Positions 1 to 8,003 of a DNA stretch of 64,000 bases are shown one piece after another (the first letter of the stretch is position 1; the number at the start of each line of letters is the position of its first letter). Under the pieces are notes generated by a model. That model saw only the letters and a list, made by a program, of their open reading frames with translations. It was not told the origin of the DNA and did not search any database. Both the position numbers and the translations under genes were made by a program. Origin of the DNA: Pseudodonghicola sp048268305. Its GTDB lineage: Bacteria; Pseudomonadota; Alphaproteobacteria; Rhodobacterales; Rhodobacteraceae. The stretch spans positions 1 through 64,000 of the forward strand of contig NZ_JBLWVT010000001.1 in assembly GCF_048268305.1 (NCBI RefSeq). Reading direction: 5' to 3'.

Positions 1-120
1 CAGCATCCGTTCCATGAGCTTGATCTTCAGCTCTTTCATCAGTCCGGCATCGCCGAGCAGATCCTCGGGACGCTCAACGCCCTTCAGCCGTTCGTCCAGG
101 ATTTCTTTCGAGATGGTCAC
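1..120 (-). CDS. IS256-family transposase, N-terminal fragment
   Basis: The minus strand from a GTG at 120 reads VTISKEILDERLKGVERPED and continues LLGDAGLMKELKIKLMERML to the window edge. This is the usual N-terminus of IS256-family (MULE-like DDE) transposases, with the conserved 'PEDLLG..GL...LK..L.ERML' block. Only 40 residues lie in the window, so the state of the rest of the gene is unknown. The IS21-type istA remnant just upstream is cut off at this element's end, so this element probably inserted into it. Confidence 0.75.
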   Translation of the reverse strand, partial: MTISKEILDERLKGVERPEDLLGDAGLMKELKIKLMERML

Positions 121-175
121 GCATGCTTCCTTTCGATGAAGCATGGACCGGATCAGTCATACACAGAAGATCGGA
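1..175 (-). mobile_element. IS256-type insertion sequence, terminal segment
   Basis: This segment holds the 5' end of an IS256-type transposase and about 55 bp of leader. Homology to IstA stops at about position 176, which marks the probable element boundary. The other terminus is outside the window, so inverted repeats and a target duplication cannot be checked. Confidence 0.6.
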
Positions 176-553
176 CACCCTCGCATGCCCGGGCGCATGG
201 GCCAGCGGCACGAACATCTCGCGACCGCGCCGGTCATGCTCGCGAATGTAATCCTTCACGATCGTGTCGCCGCCGGTGAAACCATGCTCGTCCCGGAGTC
301 GCTCGAACACAGGCTTGGCGGTGTGCCGCTGCTTGCGCGGGACACCGCGATCTTCTTCCAGCCAAGTGCCGATGATCTCGGTGAAACCATCCAGCTTCGG
401 GCGCTTGATCGGCACCTTGCGCCGATAGCCGGGCGGAACCGAATACGCCAACATCTTCTGCACGCTCTCGCGCGAAATCCCGAAGTGATGCGCCGCAGCC
501 CGCTGGCTCATCTCCTCGGCGCAGGCAAGTCGAACCCTGCGACACAAGTCCAC
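176..553 (-). pseudogene. istA: IS21-family transposase IstA, truncated
   Basis: The minus strand encodes the IstA N-terminus: a helix-turn-helix segment (SQRAAAHHFGISRESVQKML), then SVPPGYRRKVPIKRPKL, and the block ending FVPLAHAPGHARV. In intact IstA proteins this leads into the DDE catalytic core. Here the frame passes at about 176 into the leader of the IS256 element and the core is missing. A GTG at 553 lies 9 nt after AGGAGG and is the preferred start. No istB is visible. The gene is a dead remnant of about 125 codons. Confidence 0.75.
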
Positions 554-596
554 GGTGAAAATCCTCCTGCCCGCCCTGGCGCCAGAAAGGGCAAAA

Positions 597-664
597 GTGG
601 ACGACTTATACGCCGCCCGCAGCCGGATCATCCCCCCGCTACCGTGGACGACTATTGCTCCGCC
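597..664 (-). repeat. IS21 terminal direct repeats
   Basis: Two related copies lie 47 bp apart: GTGGACGACTTATACGCCGCC at 597-617 (21 bp, split here as GTGGACGACT + TATACGCCGCC) and GTGGACGACT + ATTGCTCCGCC at 644-664. IS21-family ends usually carry two or more such transposase-binding repeats. Confidence 0.6.
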
Positions 665-671
665 GTTCTCA

Positions 672-1020
672 CCTCACGGCGCTGACCGAGGTGAACGGTC
701 ATGCCACCGTCGTGCAAAGCCGCGCGCTGGCGATCCGGCGCATGCTCGAGGCGCGGCATAGCTGGATCTTTTCCGAGGGGGCGCCGCCGGTGAAAGGCCA
801 GAAGATCGTGCCGCAAAGCATCAGCATCGCGATCAGCGCGCAACAGGTTCTGCCTCGGGTTGCCGGCACGCTGGCGCAGGATCTGTCCGAGGCCATGCAG
901 GCGATTGCTCGCCGGGGTCAAGGCGGCGATGGCGCAGCGCTGAGCGCGCCTTTGCAGGCCTTCATCTTTCTATTGCCCTCGGTCCGGCTATGCGAAATGC
1001 TATGCCAAATTGAGCGATGA
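672..1020 (+). pseudogene. Unidentified 3' gene remnant next to the IS21 end
   Basis: An open frame of about 115 codons runs from the IS21 terminus to a TGA at 1018. It contains GHATVVQSRALAIRRMLEAR and VAGTLAQDLSEAMQAIARRG, which look like ordinary helical protein, but I do not recognise the family. There is no credible start codon or ribosome binding site at its left end, so it is probably the tail of a gene cut by the IS21 insertion. It overlaps the possible TTG start of the following regulator by 11 bp. It may not be coding. Confidence 0.3.
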
Positions 1021-1723
1021 GCGGATGATGACCGACGAAGCCGGGCCACAGATCGAAGCGACAGCCCCGAGCGAACCCACCGCGATTGCGCAATGGGTCG
1101 CCGATGTGCTGCGCGACCGGATCGTCAAGGGCAGCTACCCGCCGGGGGCGCGTCTGGTGGAGCGCAAGATCTCCGCCGAGCTCGAGGTGTCGCGCACGCC
1201 GGTGCGCGAGGCGATCAAGCTGCTCGACGCCGACGGTCTGATCGGCATCTCCCGCAACAAGGGGGCGCAGGTTCTGCAACTCGGGCCGGAGGAGGCCCGT
1301 AAGATATTCGATGTCATCGCCGTGCTGGAAAGCCTGGCGGCAGAACGTTTCGCCGAAGCTCTCGCGCCGGAGCAGCTCGAGACGCTGGAAGAGTTGCACG
1401 ACCGGATGATGGTCTTTCACAAGATCGGCAGCCACATGGATTATTTCGACACCAATTCGGAAATCCATGATTTCATCATGGAAAATTGCGGCAATCCGAT
1501 CGTGATCGAGACCCATAAACGGTTGATGGCCCGGGCGCGGCGGGGCAGGTTCCTCGCCATCATGCGGCCCGAGCGGTTGATCGAAGCAGTGGCCGAGCAC
1601 GAGGCGCTGATGGCGGCGCTGCGTCAGGGCGATGCCGCGGTGGTGGCGCAGATCTGGCGCGCCCATCTGCTGCATACCGGCGAAACGCTTGCCATGCTCC
1701 TCGCCCAATCCGAGCCGGCATAA
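1010..1723 (+). CDS. GntR-family (FadR/FCD) transcriptional regulator
   Basis: This is a 237-residue protein. The N-terminal winged helix includes SAELEVSRTPVREAIKLLDA, the GntR recognition region, and a C-terminal all-helical FCD ligand domain starts around residue 90. FCD domains usually bind small organic acids through a metal site, and the His residues in the C-terminal half (for example AEHEAL and RAHLLHTG) fit that. The TTG at 1010 and the ATG at 1025 are both possible starts. The gene lies 320 bp upstream of the racemase-hydantoinase operon, and palindromes in that gap are its likely operators. I infer it is the local repressor or activator of cluster A. Confidence 0.85.
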   Translation: MSDERMMTDEAGPQIEATAPSEPTAIAQWVADVLRDRIVKGSYPPGARLVERKISAELEVSRTPVREAIKLLDADGLIGISRNKGAQVLQLGPEEARKIFDVIAVLESLAAERFAEALAPEQLETLEELHDRMMVFHKIGSHMDYFDTNSEIHDFIMENCGNPIVIETHKRLMARARRGRFLAIMRPERLIEAVAEHEALMAALRQGDAAVVAQIWRAHLLHTGETLAMLLAQSEPA

Positions 1724-1825
1724 GCTCTAGCCCGACCTTCTATCCTTGCGAATCACGCCGGCGCGTCATGCCCCGATTGCGTGCCGGTGAGCCGCGATCG
1801 GGCGATGCGTCTGAGTCCCCTTGAT

Positions 1826-1843
1826 AAAATGGAATGCCATTTT
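1826..1843. promoter_or_regulatory. GntR operator candidate A1
   Basis: AAAATGGAATGCCATTTT is an 18-bp near-perfect palindrome. It shares its outer half-sites AAAATGG/CCATTTT with the second copy at 1969-1986, 143 bp downstream. It lies between the GntR gene and the operon it probably controls. Confidence 0.65.
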
Positions 1844-1943
1844 TGATTTTGCAGCGCTCATGAAAGTGGCTCGGGCGCAAAAGTCCTGCCTGTTTTTTGG
1901 GTTTGTCGCAAATTGCCGCCGAAATTTTGAGAAATCCTCTCGG

Positions 1944-1959
1944 AAAACCACATGGTTTT
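1944..1959. promoter_or_regulatory. Inverted repeat between the two A-type operators
   Basis: AAAACCACATGGTTTT is a perfect 7-bp inverted repeat with a 2-bp centre. It lies 9 bp upstream of operator A2. Its half-site AAAACCA resembles the inverse arrangement of AAAATGG, so it may bind another factor or be a weaker variant. Confidence 0.4.
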
Positions 1960-1968
1960 GCGCCATCT

Positions 1969-1986
1969 AAAATGGAATTCCATTTT
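1969..1986. promoter_or_regulatory. GntR operator candidate A2
   Basis: AAAATGGAATTCCATTTT is a perfect 18-bp palindrome about 57 bp upstream of the racemase start codon. Flanking CATCTA and CTAGATG extend partial symmetry. It repeats the half-sites of the copy at 1826-1843. Confidence 0.7.
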
Positions 1987-2043
1987 CTAGATGCGGACTC
2001 ACGCCGGGTCAACAGAGCAGAAAGAGACAGAAAGAGCCCCCGC

Positions 2044-2790
2044 ATGCGCCTTCTCCTTGTGAACCCGAATATGACGGTTGCGATGACCGATAGGATGGCG
2101 GCCATCGCCCGCAAACTGGCCGGAGCGCGTGCCGAGATCGTGCCGCTGACCGCCCCGCGCGGCTTCCCATATATCGCCTCACGCGCCGAGGCGCAGATCG
2201 CGGGCGGCATCGCGCTCGAAATGATCGCCGAGCACATCGACGGGATCGACGCGGTGGTGATCGCGGCCTTTGGCGATCCGGGGCTGGCGGGGGCGCGCGA
2301 GTTGTTCGATCTGCCGGTTGTCGGCATGGCCGAAGCCGCCGTAATGACCGCCGCCATGCTGGGCGAACGGTTTTCGGTCGTGACCTTCTCGCCGCTGATG
2401 ACGCCGTGGTATTCCGATTGCGTCAAGGACACTGGGCTGGCCTCGCGGTTCACCGGGGTTTGCGCTCCGAAAACGCGTGCGGTGGATGTGACGCGGGCCG
2501 CGACCGACCTGCGCGGGGATCTGATCGCGCTGGCCAATCAGGCCGTGCGCGAAGACGGGGCCGATGTTGTCATTCTGGGCGGTGCGCCGCTTGCCGGGCT
2601 GGCGCCGGAAATCGCGGATGACGTTCCGGGGATTGTCATCGACCCGATTTCGGCGGCGGTGGCGCAGGCGATGACACTAGCCTCGCTCAAGGTGCAATTC
2701 GCCGGGCGGACCTGCAAACCCACCGTGAAATCCTCGGTCGGGCTGGCACCGGCGCTGGCGGATATCATTGCGACGGAGACGGTCCAGTGA
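2044..2790 (+). CDS. Asp/Glu/hydantoin racemase family protein
   Basis: This 248-residue protein begins MRLLLVNPNMTVAMTDRMAA, the typical opening of hydantoin racemases (Pfam Asp_Glu_race), which epimerise 5-substituted hydantoins. The ATG at 2044 follows a purine-rich AGAAAGAG stretch. The loop usually holding the first catalytic Cys reads VIAAFGDPGL. Hydantoin racemases normally have Cys there (often AFGDPGL preceded by C or A), so the exact chemistry is uncertain. The second region reads DVVILGGAPLAGL, where Cys is common (GCAGM), and here it is GGAPLAG. The gene overlaps the next by 4 bp (GTGA) and is the first of a coupled operon. Confidence 0.8.
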   Translation: MRLLLVNPNMTVAMTDRMAAIARKLAGARAEIVPLTAPRGFPYIASRAEAQIAGGIALEMIAEHIDGIDAVVIAAFGDPGLAGARELFDLPVVGMAEAAVMTAAMLGERFSVVTFSPLMTPWYSDCVKDTGLASRFTGVCAPKTRAVDVTRAATDLRGDLIALANQAVREDGADVVILGGAPLAGLAPEIADDVPGIVIDPISAAVAQAMTLASLKVQFAGRTCKPTVKSSVGLAPALADIIATETVQ

Positions 2791-4184
2791 GCTTCGACAC
2801 GATCATCCGTGGTGCGCGCGTGGTGACCCCCGCCGGTGTGACACGCTGCGAGATCGGCATTTCCAGCGGGCGCATCGCGGCGCTTGGCCTGTCGCTCGGC
2901 GACGCCACCAAGGTCATCGAGGCCGAGGGCCTCATCGCCATGCCGGGCGGCATCGACAGTCATGTGCATATTTCCCAGCCGTCCGGACCGGGGATCGAGA
3001 TGGCCGATGATTTCAGCTCCGCCACGCGGGCGGCGGTGGCCGGGGGCAACACCACGGTTCTGCCGTTCTGCCTGCCGGAAGAGGGGCAGAGCCTGCGCGA
3101 TGCGGTGGCGGCGTATCATGCCAAGGCGGCGGGCCAATGTCATTGCGATGTGTCCTTTCACCTGATCGTCAAGGCGACCGACCCGATCACGCTGGGGCAG
3201 GATCTGCCGGCGCTGATCGCGGCGGGACATACGAGTCTCAAGGTCTTCATGACCTATCAGGGGCTGGCGCTCTCCGATCGCGAGATCCTCGAGGTCATGT
3301 CCGTGGCGAAAGCGCAGGGTGCTCTGGTCATGGTGCATGCCGAGAACGAAGATGCGATCGAATTTCTGCGCGACAAGGCCGAGCGCGAGGGCAACACCGA
3401 CCCGCTGTTTCACGCCCGGACGCGTCCGGTGCCGGTCGAACGCGAAGCCACCCATCGCGCCATCACCCTGGCCGAGATCGTCGATGTGCCGCTGACCATC
3501 GTCCATGTGTCGAATGGTGAGAGCCTCGAGGAAATCCGACGAGGCCGGGCACGCGGCGCCAAGGTCTTTGCCGAGACCTGCCCGCAATATATCACCCTGA
3601 CGGCGGAGGATCTCGACCGTGCCGGCTTTGAAGGGGCGAAATACGTCTGTTCGCCGCCACCGCGGGCAGCGTCCGATTGGCAGGCGATCTGGTCTGGCAT
3701 CTGCAATGGCGATTTCGAGCTGTTCTCCTCCGATCATTGCCCTTTCCGCTTTGCCGATCCGGCGGGCAAGGATGCGCCGGGCGCGCGCAAGAGCTTTCGC
3801 AACATCCCGAACGGCATTCCCGGGGTCGAAACCCGCCTGCCGATCCTGTTCTCCGAAGGGGTGAGCAAGGGGAGGCTCTCGCTTGAGCGTTTCGCCGCGC
3901 TCACGGCGACCAATCACGCGCGTCTCTACGGGCTGAAAGACAAAGGCGCGATCATGGTCGGCATGGATGCCGATATCGTACTCTGGGACCCGGAGATGAC
4001 CCGGGAGATCCGCCAGGACGATCTGCATCACGGCTCGGATTATACGCCCTGGGAAGGCTTCACTGTCCTGGGCTGGCCGGTGCGCACGATCCTGCGCGGC
4101 GAAACGGTGATGCAAGACGGCGATGTGCAGGGCGCGCCGATAGGCAGCCATATTGCGCGGAGTGCGCCGGAGGTCCTGCTATGA
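2787..4184 (+). CDS. Dihydropyrimidinase/D-hydantoinase-family cyclic amidohydrolase
   Basis: This is a 465-residue cytoplasmic metallo-amidohydrolase. The full binuclear metal set is visible: H59-x-H61 (DSHVHIS), the carboxylated lysine K152 (TSLKVFMTY), H184 (VHAEN), H240 (IVHVS) and D316 (SSDHCPF). The family opens cyclic ureides and imides such as hydantoins, dihydropyrimidines, allantoin and succinimide. The GTG start at 2787 overlaps the racemase stop by 4 bp, and the stop overlaps the next start by 4 bp. With the racemase and the downstream amidase this suggests stepwise ring opening and deamidation. The substrate cannot be set from sequence. Confidence 0.9.
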   Translation: MSFDTIIRGARVVTPAGVTRCEIGISSGRIAALGLSLGDATKVIEAEGLIAMPGGIDSHVHISQPSGPGIEMADDFSSATRAAVAGGNTTVLPFCLPEEGQSLRDAVAAYHAKAAGQCHCDVSFHLIVKATDPITLGQDLPALIAAGHTSLKVFMTYQGLALSDREILEVMSVAKAQGALVMVHAENEDAIEFLRDKAEREGNTDPLFHARTRPVPVEREATHRAITLAEIVDVPLTIVHVSNGESLEEIRRGRARGAKVFAETCPQYITLTAEDLDRAGFEGAKYVCSPPPRAASDWQAIWSGICNGDFELFSSDHCPFRFADPAGKDAPGARKSFRNIPNGIPGVETRLPILFSEGVSKGRLSLERFAALTATNHARLYGLKDKGAIMVGMDADIVLWDPEMTREIRQDDLHHGSDYTPWEGFTVLGWPVRTILRGETVMQDGDVQGAPIGSHIARSAPEVLL

Positions 4185-4945
4185 GTTTTCCTGTGACCGC
4201 CCCCCTGATCGATGGCGCGCGCGTCGGCATGTTGACGCCCTCGTCGAACACCGCGCTCGAACCCTATACGGCGGCGATGTTCGCACCTTTCGGTGACGAA
4301 GCTTCAGCGCATTTCGGACGGTTCCGGGTGGTGGAAATCTCCATGTCGGAAGCCTCGCAGACGCAGTTTCAGAACGCGCCGATTCTCGAGGCGGCCGAGC
4401 GTTTGGCCGAGGCGCATCCGCGCCTCATCGCCTGGAACGGCACCTCGGCCTCCTGGCTCGGGCTCGACAAGGACCGCGCGCTCTGCGCCGAGATCGAACG
4501 CGTCACCGGCGTGCCCGCCACCTCGACGATGCTGGCCTACGACCGGATTTTCAAAGGCATGAAGGTCAAGCGGCTCGGCCTCGTCACGCCCTATATCGGT
4601 GAAATTCAGGGCCGGATCATCGCCAACTATGCCGCGCAGGGGATCGAGATCGTCGCCGAGGCGCGGCTTGAGGACAAGGGCAATTATTCCTTCGCCACCT
4701 ATCCGCCCGAACAGGTGGGCGCGATGATTGAACAGGTGGCCGATGCGAAGCCCGACGCGATTGCCATCGTTTGCACGAATTTCCGTGGCGCCCCGGTGGC
4801 GGAACGGATCGAAGCGGAAACGGGCATCCCGGTGCTCGATTCCATTGCTGTCACCGCTGCACATTGCATGGGTGAAATGGGGCTCGATCCCGCGCGCGTG
4901 ACCGGCTGGGGCTCCGTGTTCCAGCGTTTTGCCGAGCTTGCCTAA
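4181..4945 (+). CDS. Arylmalonate decarboxylase/maleate isomerase-like protein
   Basis: This is a 254-residue member of the Asp/Glu racemase fold, close to maleate cis-trans isomerase and arylmalonate decarboxylase. The N-terminal MLTPSSNTALEPY is the family signature. The position of the first catalytic Cys of maleate isomerase is occupied by Gly (WNGTSASW), while the second Cys is kept (IVCTNFRG). Arylmalonate decarboxylase has the same Gly/Cys pattern, so decarboxylation or another single-Cys reaction is more likely than maleate isomerisation. The ATG at 4181 overlaps the hydantoinase stop (ATGA). Confidence 0.8.
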   Translation: MSFPVTAPLIDGARVGMLTPSSNTALEPYTAAMFAPFGDEASAHFGRFRVVEISMSEASQTQFQNAPILEAAERLAEAHPRLIAWNGTSASWLGLDKDRALCAEIERVTGVPATSTMLAYDRIFKGMKVKRLGLVTPYIGEIQGRIIANYAAQGIEIVAEARLEDKGNYSFATYPPEQVGAMIEQVADAKPDAIAIVCTNFRGAPVAERIEAETGIPVLDSIAVTAAHCMGEMGLDPARVTGWGSVFQRFAELA

Positions 4946-5015
4946 TCCCAGAATTCCCACCCACCAGACCCAACGGGCCGATCAGACCCCCCATTTCCAC
5001 AGAGAGGACGACACC

Positions 5016-6050
5016 ATGACCTTCAGCAAGACGATCTCCGCAGCGCTCGCCGCAGCCACGCTCCTGAGCGGCGCGGCCAGCGCCGAAACATTGCGCGTCA
5101 TGGGACAGCCGGTGGCCACCGGCCTGATCCAGAAGAATATCGAGCAGCCGTTCTTCGAGAATTTCGCCAAGGAAACCGGGCTCGATTTCACCGCCGACTA
5201 TCAGCCAGTCGATGTCACCGGGATCAAGGACACCGAACAGCTTCGCATTCTGAAGGATGGGTTGTTCGATATCGTCTCGCTGCGGCTGTCGCAGGTCTCG
5301 CGGGATGAGCCGACCATCCTCGGCCTCGATCTCGTCGGCCTGAACCCGGATTACGCGACCGGGGCGGTCACGGCCGAGAAATTCGCCCCCGTCGTCGACG
5401 CGGCATTGCAGAAGAAATTCAATACCAAGCTGCTGGGCGTCTGGCCCTTTGGCCCGCAGGTGCTGTTCTGCGAACCGGAAATCTCGTCGCTCTCGGATCT
5501 CAAGGGGCTGAAGGTCCGGGTCTATGATCAGAATCTGGCGAATTTCATTTCGATGGTCGGTGGCACGCCGGTGCCGCTGTCCTTCGCGGAGGTGCAGCAG
5601 TCGCTGGCCCGCGGCGTGGTCGATTGCGCCATCACCGGCCCGTCGTCGGCCAACTCCGCAGGCTGGCCGGAGGTGAGCAAATACATGCTGCCGATCGCGT
5701 TCCAGCTGGCGATGAACGGCTATGGCATCAATCTCGACACCTGGAACAAGCTGTCGCCGGAAGATCAGGAGAAGCTGCAGGCGGCGTTCGACAAGCTGTC
5801 GGCGGATATCTGGGCTTATTCCGAGAAGCTCTTTGTCGACGCCGTGTCCTGCAACACCGGCGGCGAGGTTTGCGAGACCGGCAAGAAATACAATCTGACC
5901 CTCGTCGAACCGTCTGAGGCCGACATGGCCCTGATCGGCACGGCCGTGACCGAGGTCTCCTTCCCGGCGTGGAAAGAAGCCTGCGACGCGGTGAATGAGG
6001 GCTGCTCGGCCTCTTGGCTCGAAACGGTCGGCACCGCCTACGATTTCTGA
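5016..6050 (+). CDS. TRAP transporter substrate-binding protein (DctP type)
   Basis: This 344-residue periplasmic protein has a signal peptide at residues 1-23 (cleavage after AASA). The body has the DctP-family landmarks: the segment around LKGLKVRVYDQNLANFISM and the 'GGTPVPLSFAEVQQSLARGVVD' region that binds the ligand carboxylate, given here in part. The ATG at 5016 follows AGAGAGGA. An open frame extends upstream to 4929 but would place residues before the signal peptide. The DctQ and DctM subunits follow directly. It should deliver an organic acid, perhaps the product or substrate of the amidohydrolase. Confidence 0.9.
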   Translation: MTFSKTISAALAAATLLSGAASAETLRVMGQPVATGLIQKNIEQPFFENFAKETGLDFTADYQPVDVTGIKDTEQLRILKDGLFDIVSLRLSQVSRDEPTILGLDLVGLNPDYATGAVTAEKFAPVVDAALQKKFNTKLLGVWPFGPQVLFCEPEISSLSDLKGLKVRVYDQNLANFISMVGGTPVPLSFAEVQQSLARGVVDCAITGPSSANSAGWPEVSKYMLPIAFQLAMNGYGINLDTWNKLSPEDQEKLQAAFDKLSADIWAYSEKLFVDAVSCNTGGEVCETGKKYNLTLVEPSEADMALIGTAVTEVSFPAWKEACDAVNEGCSASWLETVGTAYDF

Positions 6051-6062
6051 TCGCGATAGATC

Positions 6063-6089
6063 GCGCCGCGTCCCCCTGGGGCGCGGCGC
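6063..6089 (+). terminator. Intercistronic stem-loop after the binding-protein gene
   Basis: GCGCCGCG and CGCGGCGC pair around a CCCC/GGGG inner stem and a short loop, between the binding-protein and DctQ genes. No U-tract follows. Such hairpins often stabilise the upstream mRNA so that the binding protein is made in excess over the membrane subunits. Confidence 0.5.
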
Positions 6090-6115
6090 CCGGCGCGCAT
6101 TGTTAGGAGAAACAG

Positions 6116-6670
6116 ATGGAACGGATCGCCCAGTGGATTTCACGCCTTTTCGGCGCGGCACTGCTTTTCTTGTCGGGCTTCGTGGCGCTTGAAACGCTGC
6201 TGCGCAAACTGTTCAACACCTCGCTTCAGGGGGCCGACGAGCTGGGCGGCTATGTGCTCGCCTTCGGGGCCTCTGCCGCCTTTGTGGTCGCCCTCATCGA
6301 CCGGGCCCATGTGCGCATCGATGTGCTGCATCAGAAATTTCCGCTGCGCCTCCAGGCCTGGATCGACTTTGCCGCTGTGCTGTCTCTGGGCGTCCTCGGG
6401 CTGTTTTTCCTCTATGTCGGCTGGTTCGTGATCAAGGACACGATCGCCTATAAATCCACCGCCGCGACGCCCTGGCGCACGCCGCTGATCTACCCGCAGG
6501 CGGCCTGGTATGCCGGGCTGGCCATCTTTGCGCTCTGTTCCTTCTGGCTGTCGCTGCGCGCGCTGCGCCTCGTTCTCGCCGGGCGCATCGGCGAGGTGAT
6601 CCACGAATTCAATCCGAAAACCGCGGAGGAGGAGCTGGCCGAGGAACTCGACCAGCTTTCCATCCGCTGA
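6116..6670 (+). CDS. TRAP transporter small permease (DctQ type)
   Basis: This 184-residue inner-membrane protein has four hydrophobic segments (about residues 10-30, 45-65, 85-115 and 130-155) and the DctQ-type motif around ETLLRKLFNTSLQGADELGG. The ATG at 6116 follows TAGGAGA. The C-terminus is acidic (EEELAEELDQ). It pairs with the large DctM subunit encoded 16 bp downstream. It carries no substrate information by itself. Confidence 0.9.
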   Translation: MERIAQWISRLFGAALLFLSGFVALETLLRKLFNTSLQGADELGGYVLAFGASAAFVVALIDRAHVRIDVLHQKFPLRLQAWIDFAAVLSLGVLGLFFLYVGWFVIKDTIAYKSTAATPWRTPLIYPQAAWYAGLAIFALCSFWLSLRALRLVLAGRIGEVIHEFNPKTAEEELAEELDQLSIR

Positions 6671-6686
6671 GCGAAGGGACATCGCT

Positions 6687-8003
6687 ATGAGCATTGTCGA
6701 TATTCTTGTCGGTTTCGCCGTGATGATGGGGCTTTTGCTCGTCGGATTTCCGGTGGCCGTGGTCATGGTGACGCTGGGCGTGCTCGGCGGGATGATCCTC
6801 TACGGATCGGTGCTGCTCAAGTCCATGGGGCCGGTGCTGTGGGGGGTGTCGAACGAGAACGTTCTGACTGCGATCCCGTTGTTCATCCTCCTGGGCGAGC
6901 TCTTGCTGCGCTCGGGGCTGGCGGATCGGATGTATGGTGCATTGGCGCTATGGCTGGGGCGCCTTCCGGGCGGGCTGCTGCATACCAATATCGGCGCCTG
7001 TTCGCTGTTCGCCGCGACCTCGGGTTCGTCGGTGGCGACGGCGGCGACCGTAGGCACCGTGGCGCTGCCGGCGCTGGGAGAGCGCGGCTATGCCCCGTCC
7101 CGCTCGCTGGGCTCGCTTGCCGCGGGGGGCACGCTCGGAATTCTGATCCCGCCCTCGGTGAACCTGCTGATCTATGGCTCGCTCGCCTCGGTCTCCGTCG
7201 GGCAGCTCTTCATGGCAGGCATCCTGCCGGGCATTCTGCTCACCCTGCTCTTCATGGCCTTCGTCATCGCAGAGAGCCTCTATCGACGTTCCAAGGGATT
7301 GCCCGATGCCTCGAAGGTCGAAGAAAAACTTCCGCTCGGAGACCGTCTGCGCGCTCTGGTCCACCTCATTCCCGCGGCGTTGGTCTTTGCCATCGTGATG
7401 GGCTCGATCTATCTCGGCATCGCAACCCCGACCGAGAGCGCGGCGCTCGCCGTCATCGTCGCACTGATCTTCGTCTGGCGCGAAGGGCGTCTGACCTTTG
7501 CCTTCCTCGATACCTGCTTTCGGCAGACCGCAAAGACGACGGGGATGATCCTGCTGATCATCACGGCGGCCTTCACGCTCAATGTCACGCTGGCGCTTGG
7601 CGGGATCACCGGGGTGATTTCCAACTGGGTGGCCGGGCTCGGCCTTGGCCCCACGGGGCTCTTGCTGGCACTGATGGTCTTCTATGTCGTGTTGGGCATG
7701 TTCATGGACGTGCTGTCGATGCAGGTGCTGACCATCCCGATCGTCGTGCCGATCATCATGGCCGCCGGGATCGATCCGGTCTGGTTCGGCATTTTCGTCG
7801 TGCTGATGAGCGAGCTGGGGATGATCACTCCGCCGGTCGGGATGAACCTCTATGTGGTGCAGGGCGTGCGCACCGATGGCGGTCCGTTTTCCGATGTGGT
7901 GCGCGGTGCGGTGCCCTATGCGGGGCTGATGCTACTGTTCACCCTGTTGCTGATCGCCGTGCCGGGGATCGCGACATGGCTGCCGGAAAGCGTCATGCGA
8001 TGA
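6687..8003 (+). CDS. TRAP transporter large permease (DctM type)
   Basis: This 438-residue polytopic membrane protein is the normal DctM length. It includes the conserved PLFILLGELLLRSGLADRMY, LLHTNIGACSLFAATSGSS and GTLGILIPPSVNLLIYGSL blocks of the Na+-coupled translocation domain. The start at 6687 follows CGAAGGGA. Its TGA overlaps the ATG of the amidase gene (ATGA at 8000), so transporter and hydrolase are translationally coupled. This ties the imported solute to the hydrolytic enzymes of the cluster. Confidence 0.93.
   Translation: MSIVDILVGFAVMMGLLLVGFPVAVVMVTLGVLGGMILYGSVLLKSMGPVLWGVSNENVLTAIPLFILLGELLLRSGLADRMYGALALWLGRLPGGLLHTNIGACSLFAATSGSSVATAATVGTVALPALGERGYAPSRSLGSLAAGGTLGILIPPSVNLLIYGSLASVSVGQLFMAGILPGILLTLLFMAFVIAESLYRRSKGLPDASKVEEKLPLGDRLRALVHLIPAALVFAIVMGSIYLGIATPTESAALAVIVALIFVWREGRLTFAFLDTCFRQTAKTTGMILLIITAAFTLNVTLALGGITGVISNWVAGLGLGPTGLLLALMVFYVVLGMFMDVLSMQVLTIPIVVPIIMAAGIDPVWFGIFVVLMSELGMITPPVGMNLYVVQGVRTDGGPFSDVVRGAVPYAGLMLLFTLLLIAVPGIATWLPESVMR

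Larger units (their letters stand above)
176..671 (-). mobile_element. IS21-type element remnant
   Basis: This remnant consists of the 5' third of istA and the left terminal region. The outer end is placed near 671 because the minus strand there begins TGAGAACGGCGGAG, followed by the repeated terminal motifs characteristic of IS21 ends. The right half of the element, including istB, is absent from the window. Confidence 0.6.
1724..2043 (+). promoter_or_regulatory. Control region of catabolic cluster A
   Basis: This 320-bp gap lies between the GntR gene and the racemase gene. It is visibly more AT-rich than its surroundings and carries three strong inverted repeats (1826-1843, 1944-1959, 1969-1986). 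An in-frame ATG at 1897 would extend the racemase by 49 residues, but that stretch spans the palindromes and does not look like protein. I treat the whole gap as leader and operator DNA. Confidence 0.65.

Noticed and set aside
1897..2043. N-terminal extension of the racemase-like gene to an ATG at 1897
   Set aside because: The extension would translate through the operator palindromes and adds residues not found in the family. The ATG at 2044 gives the canonical N-terminus.
2538..4151. A 537-codon minus-strand frame opposite the hydantoinase gene
   Set aside because: The complete hydantoinase metal-ligand set lies on the + strand. The minus frame has no recognisable motif or ribosome site.
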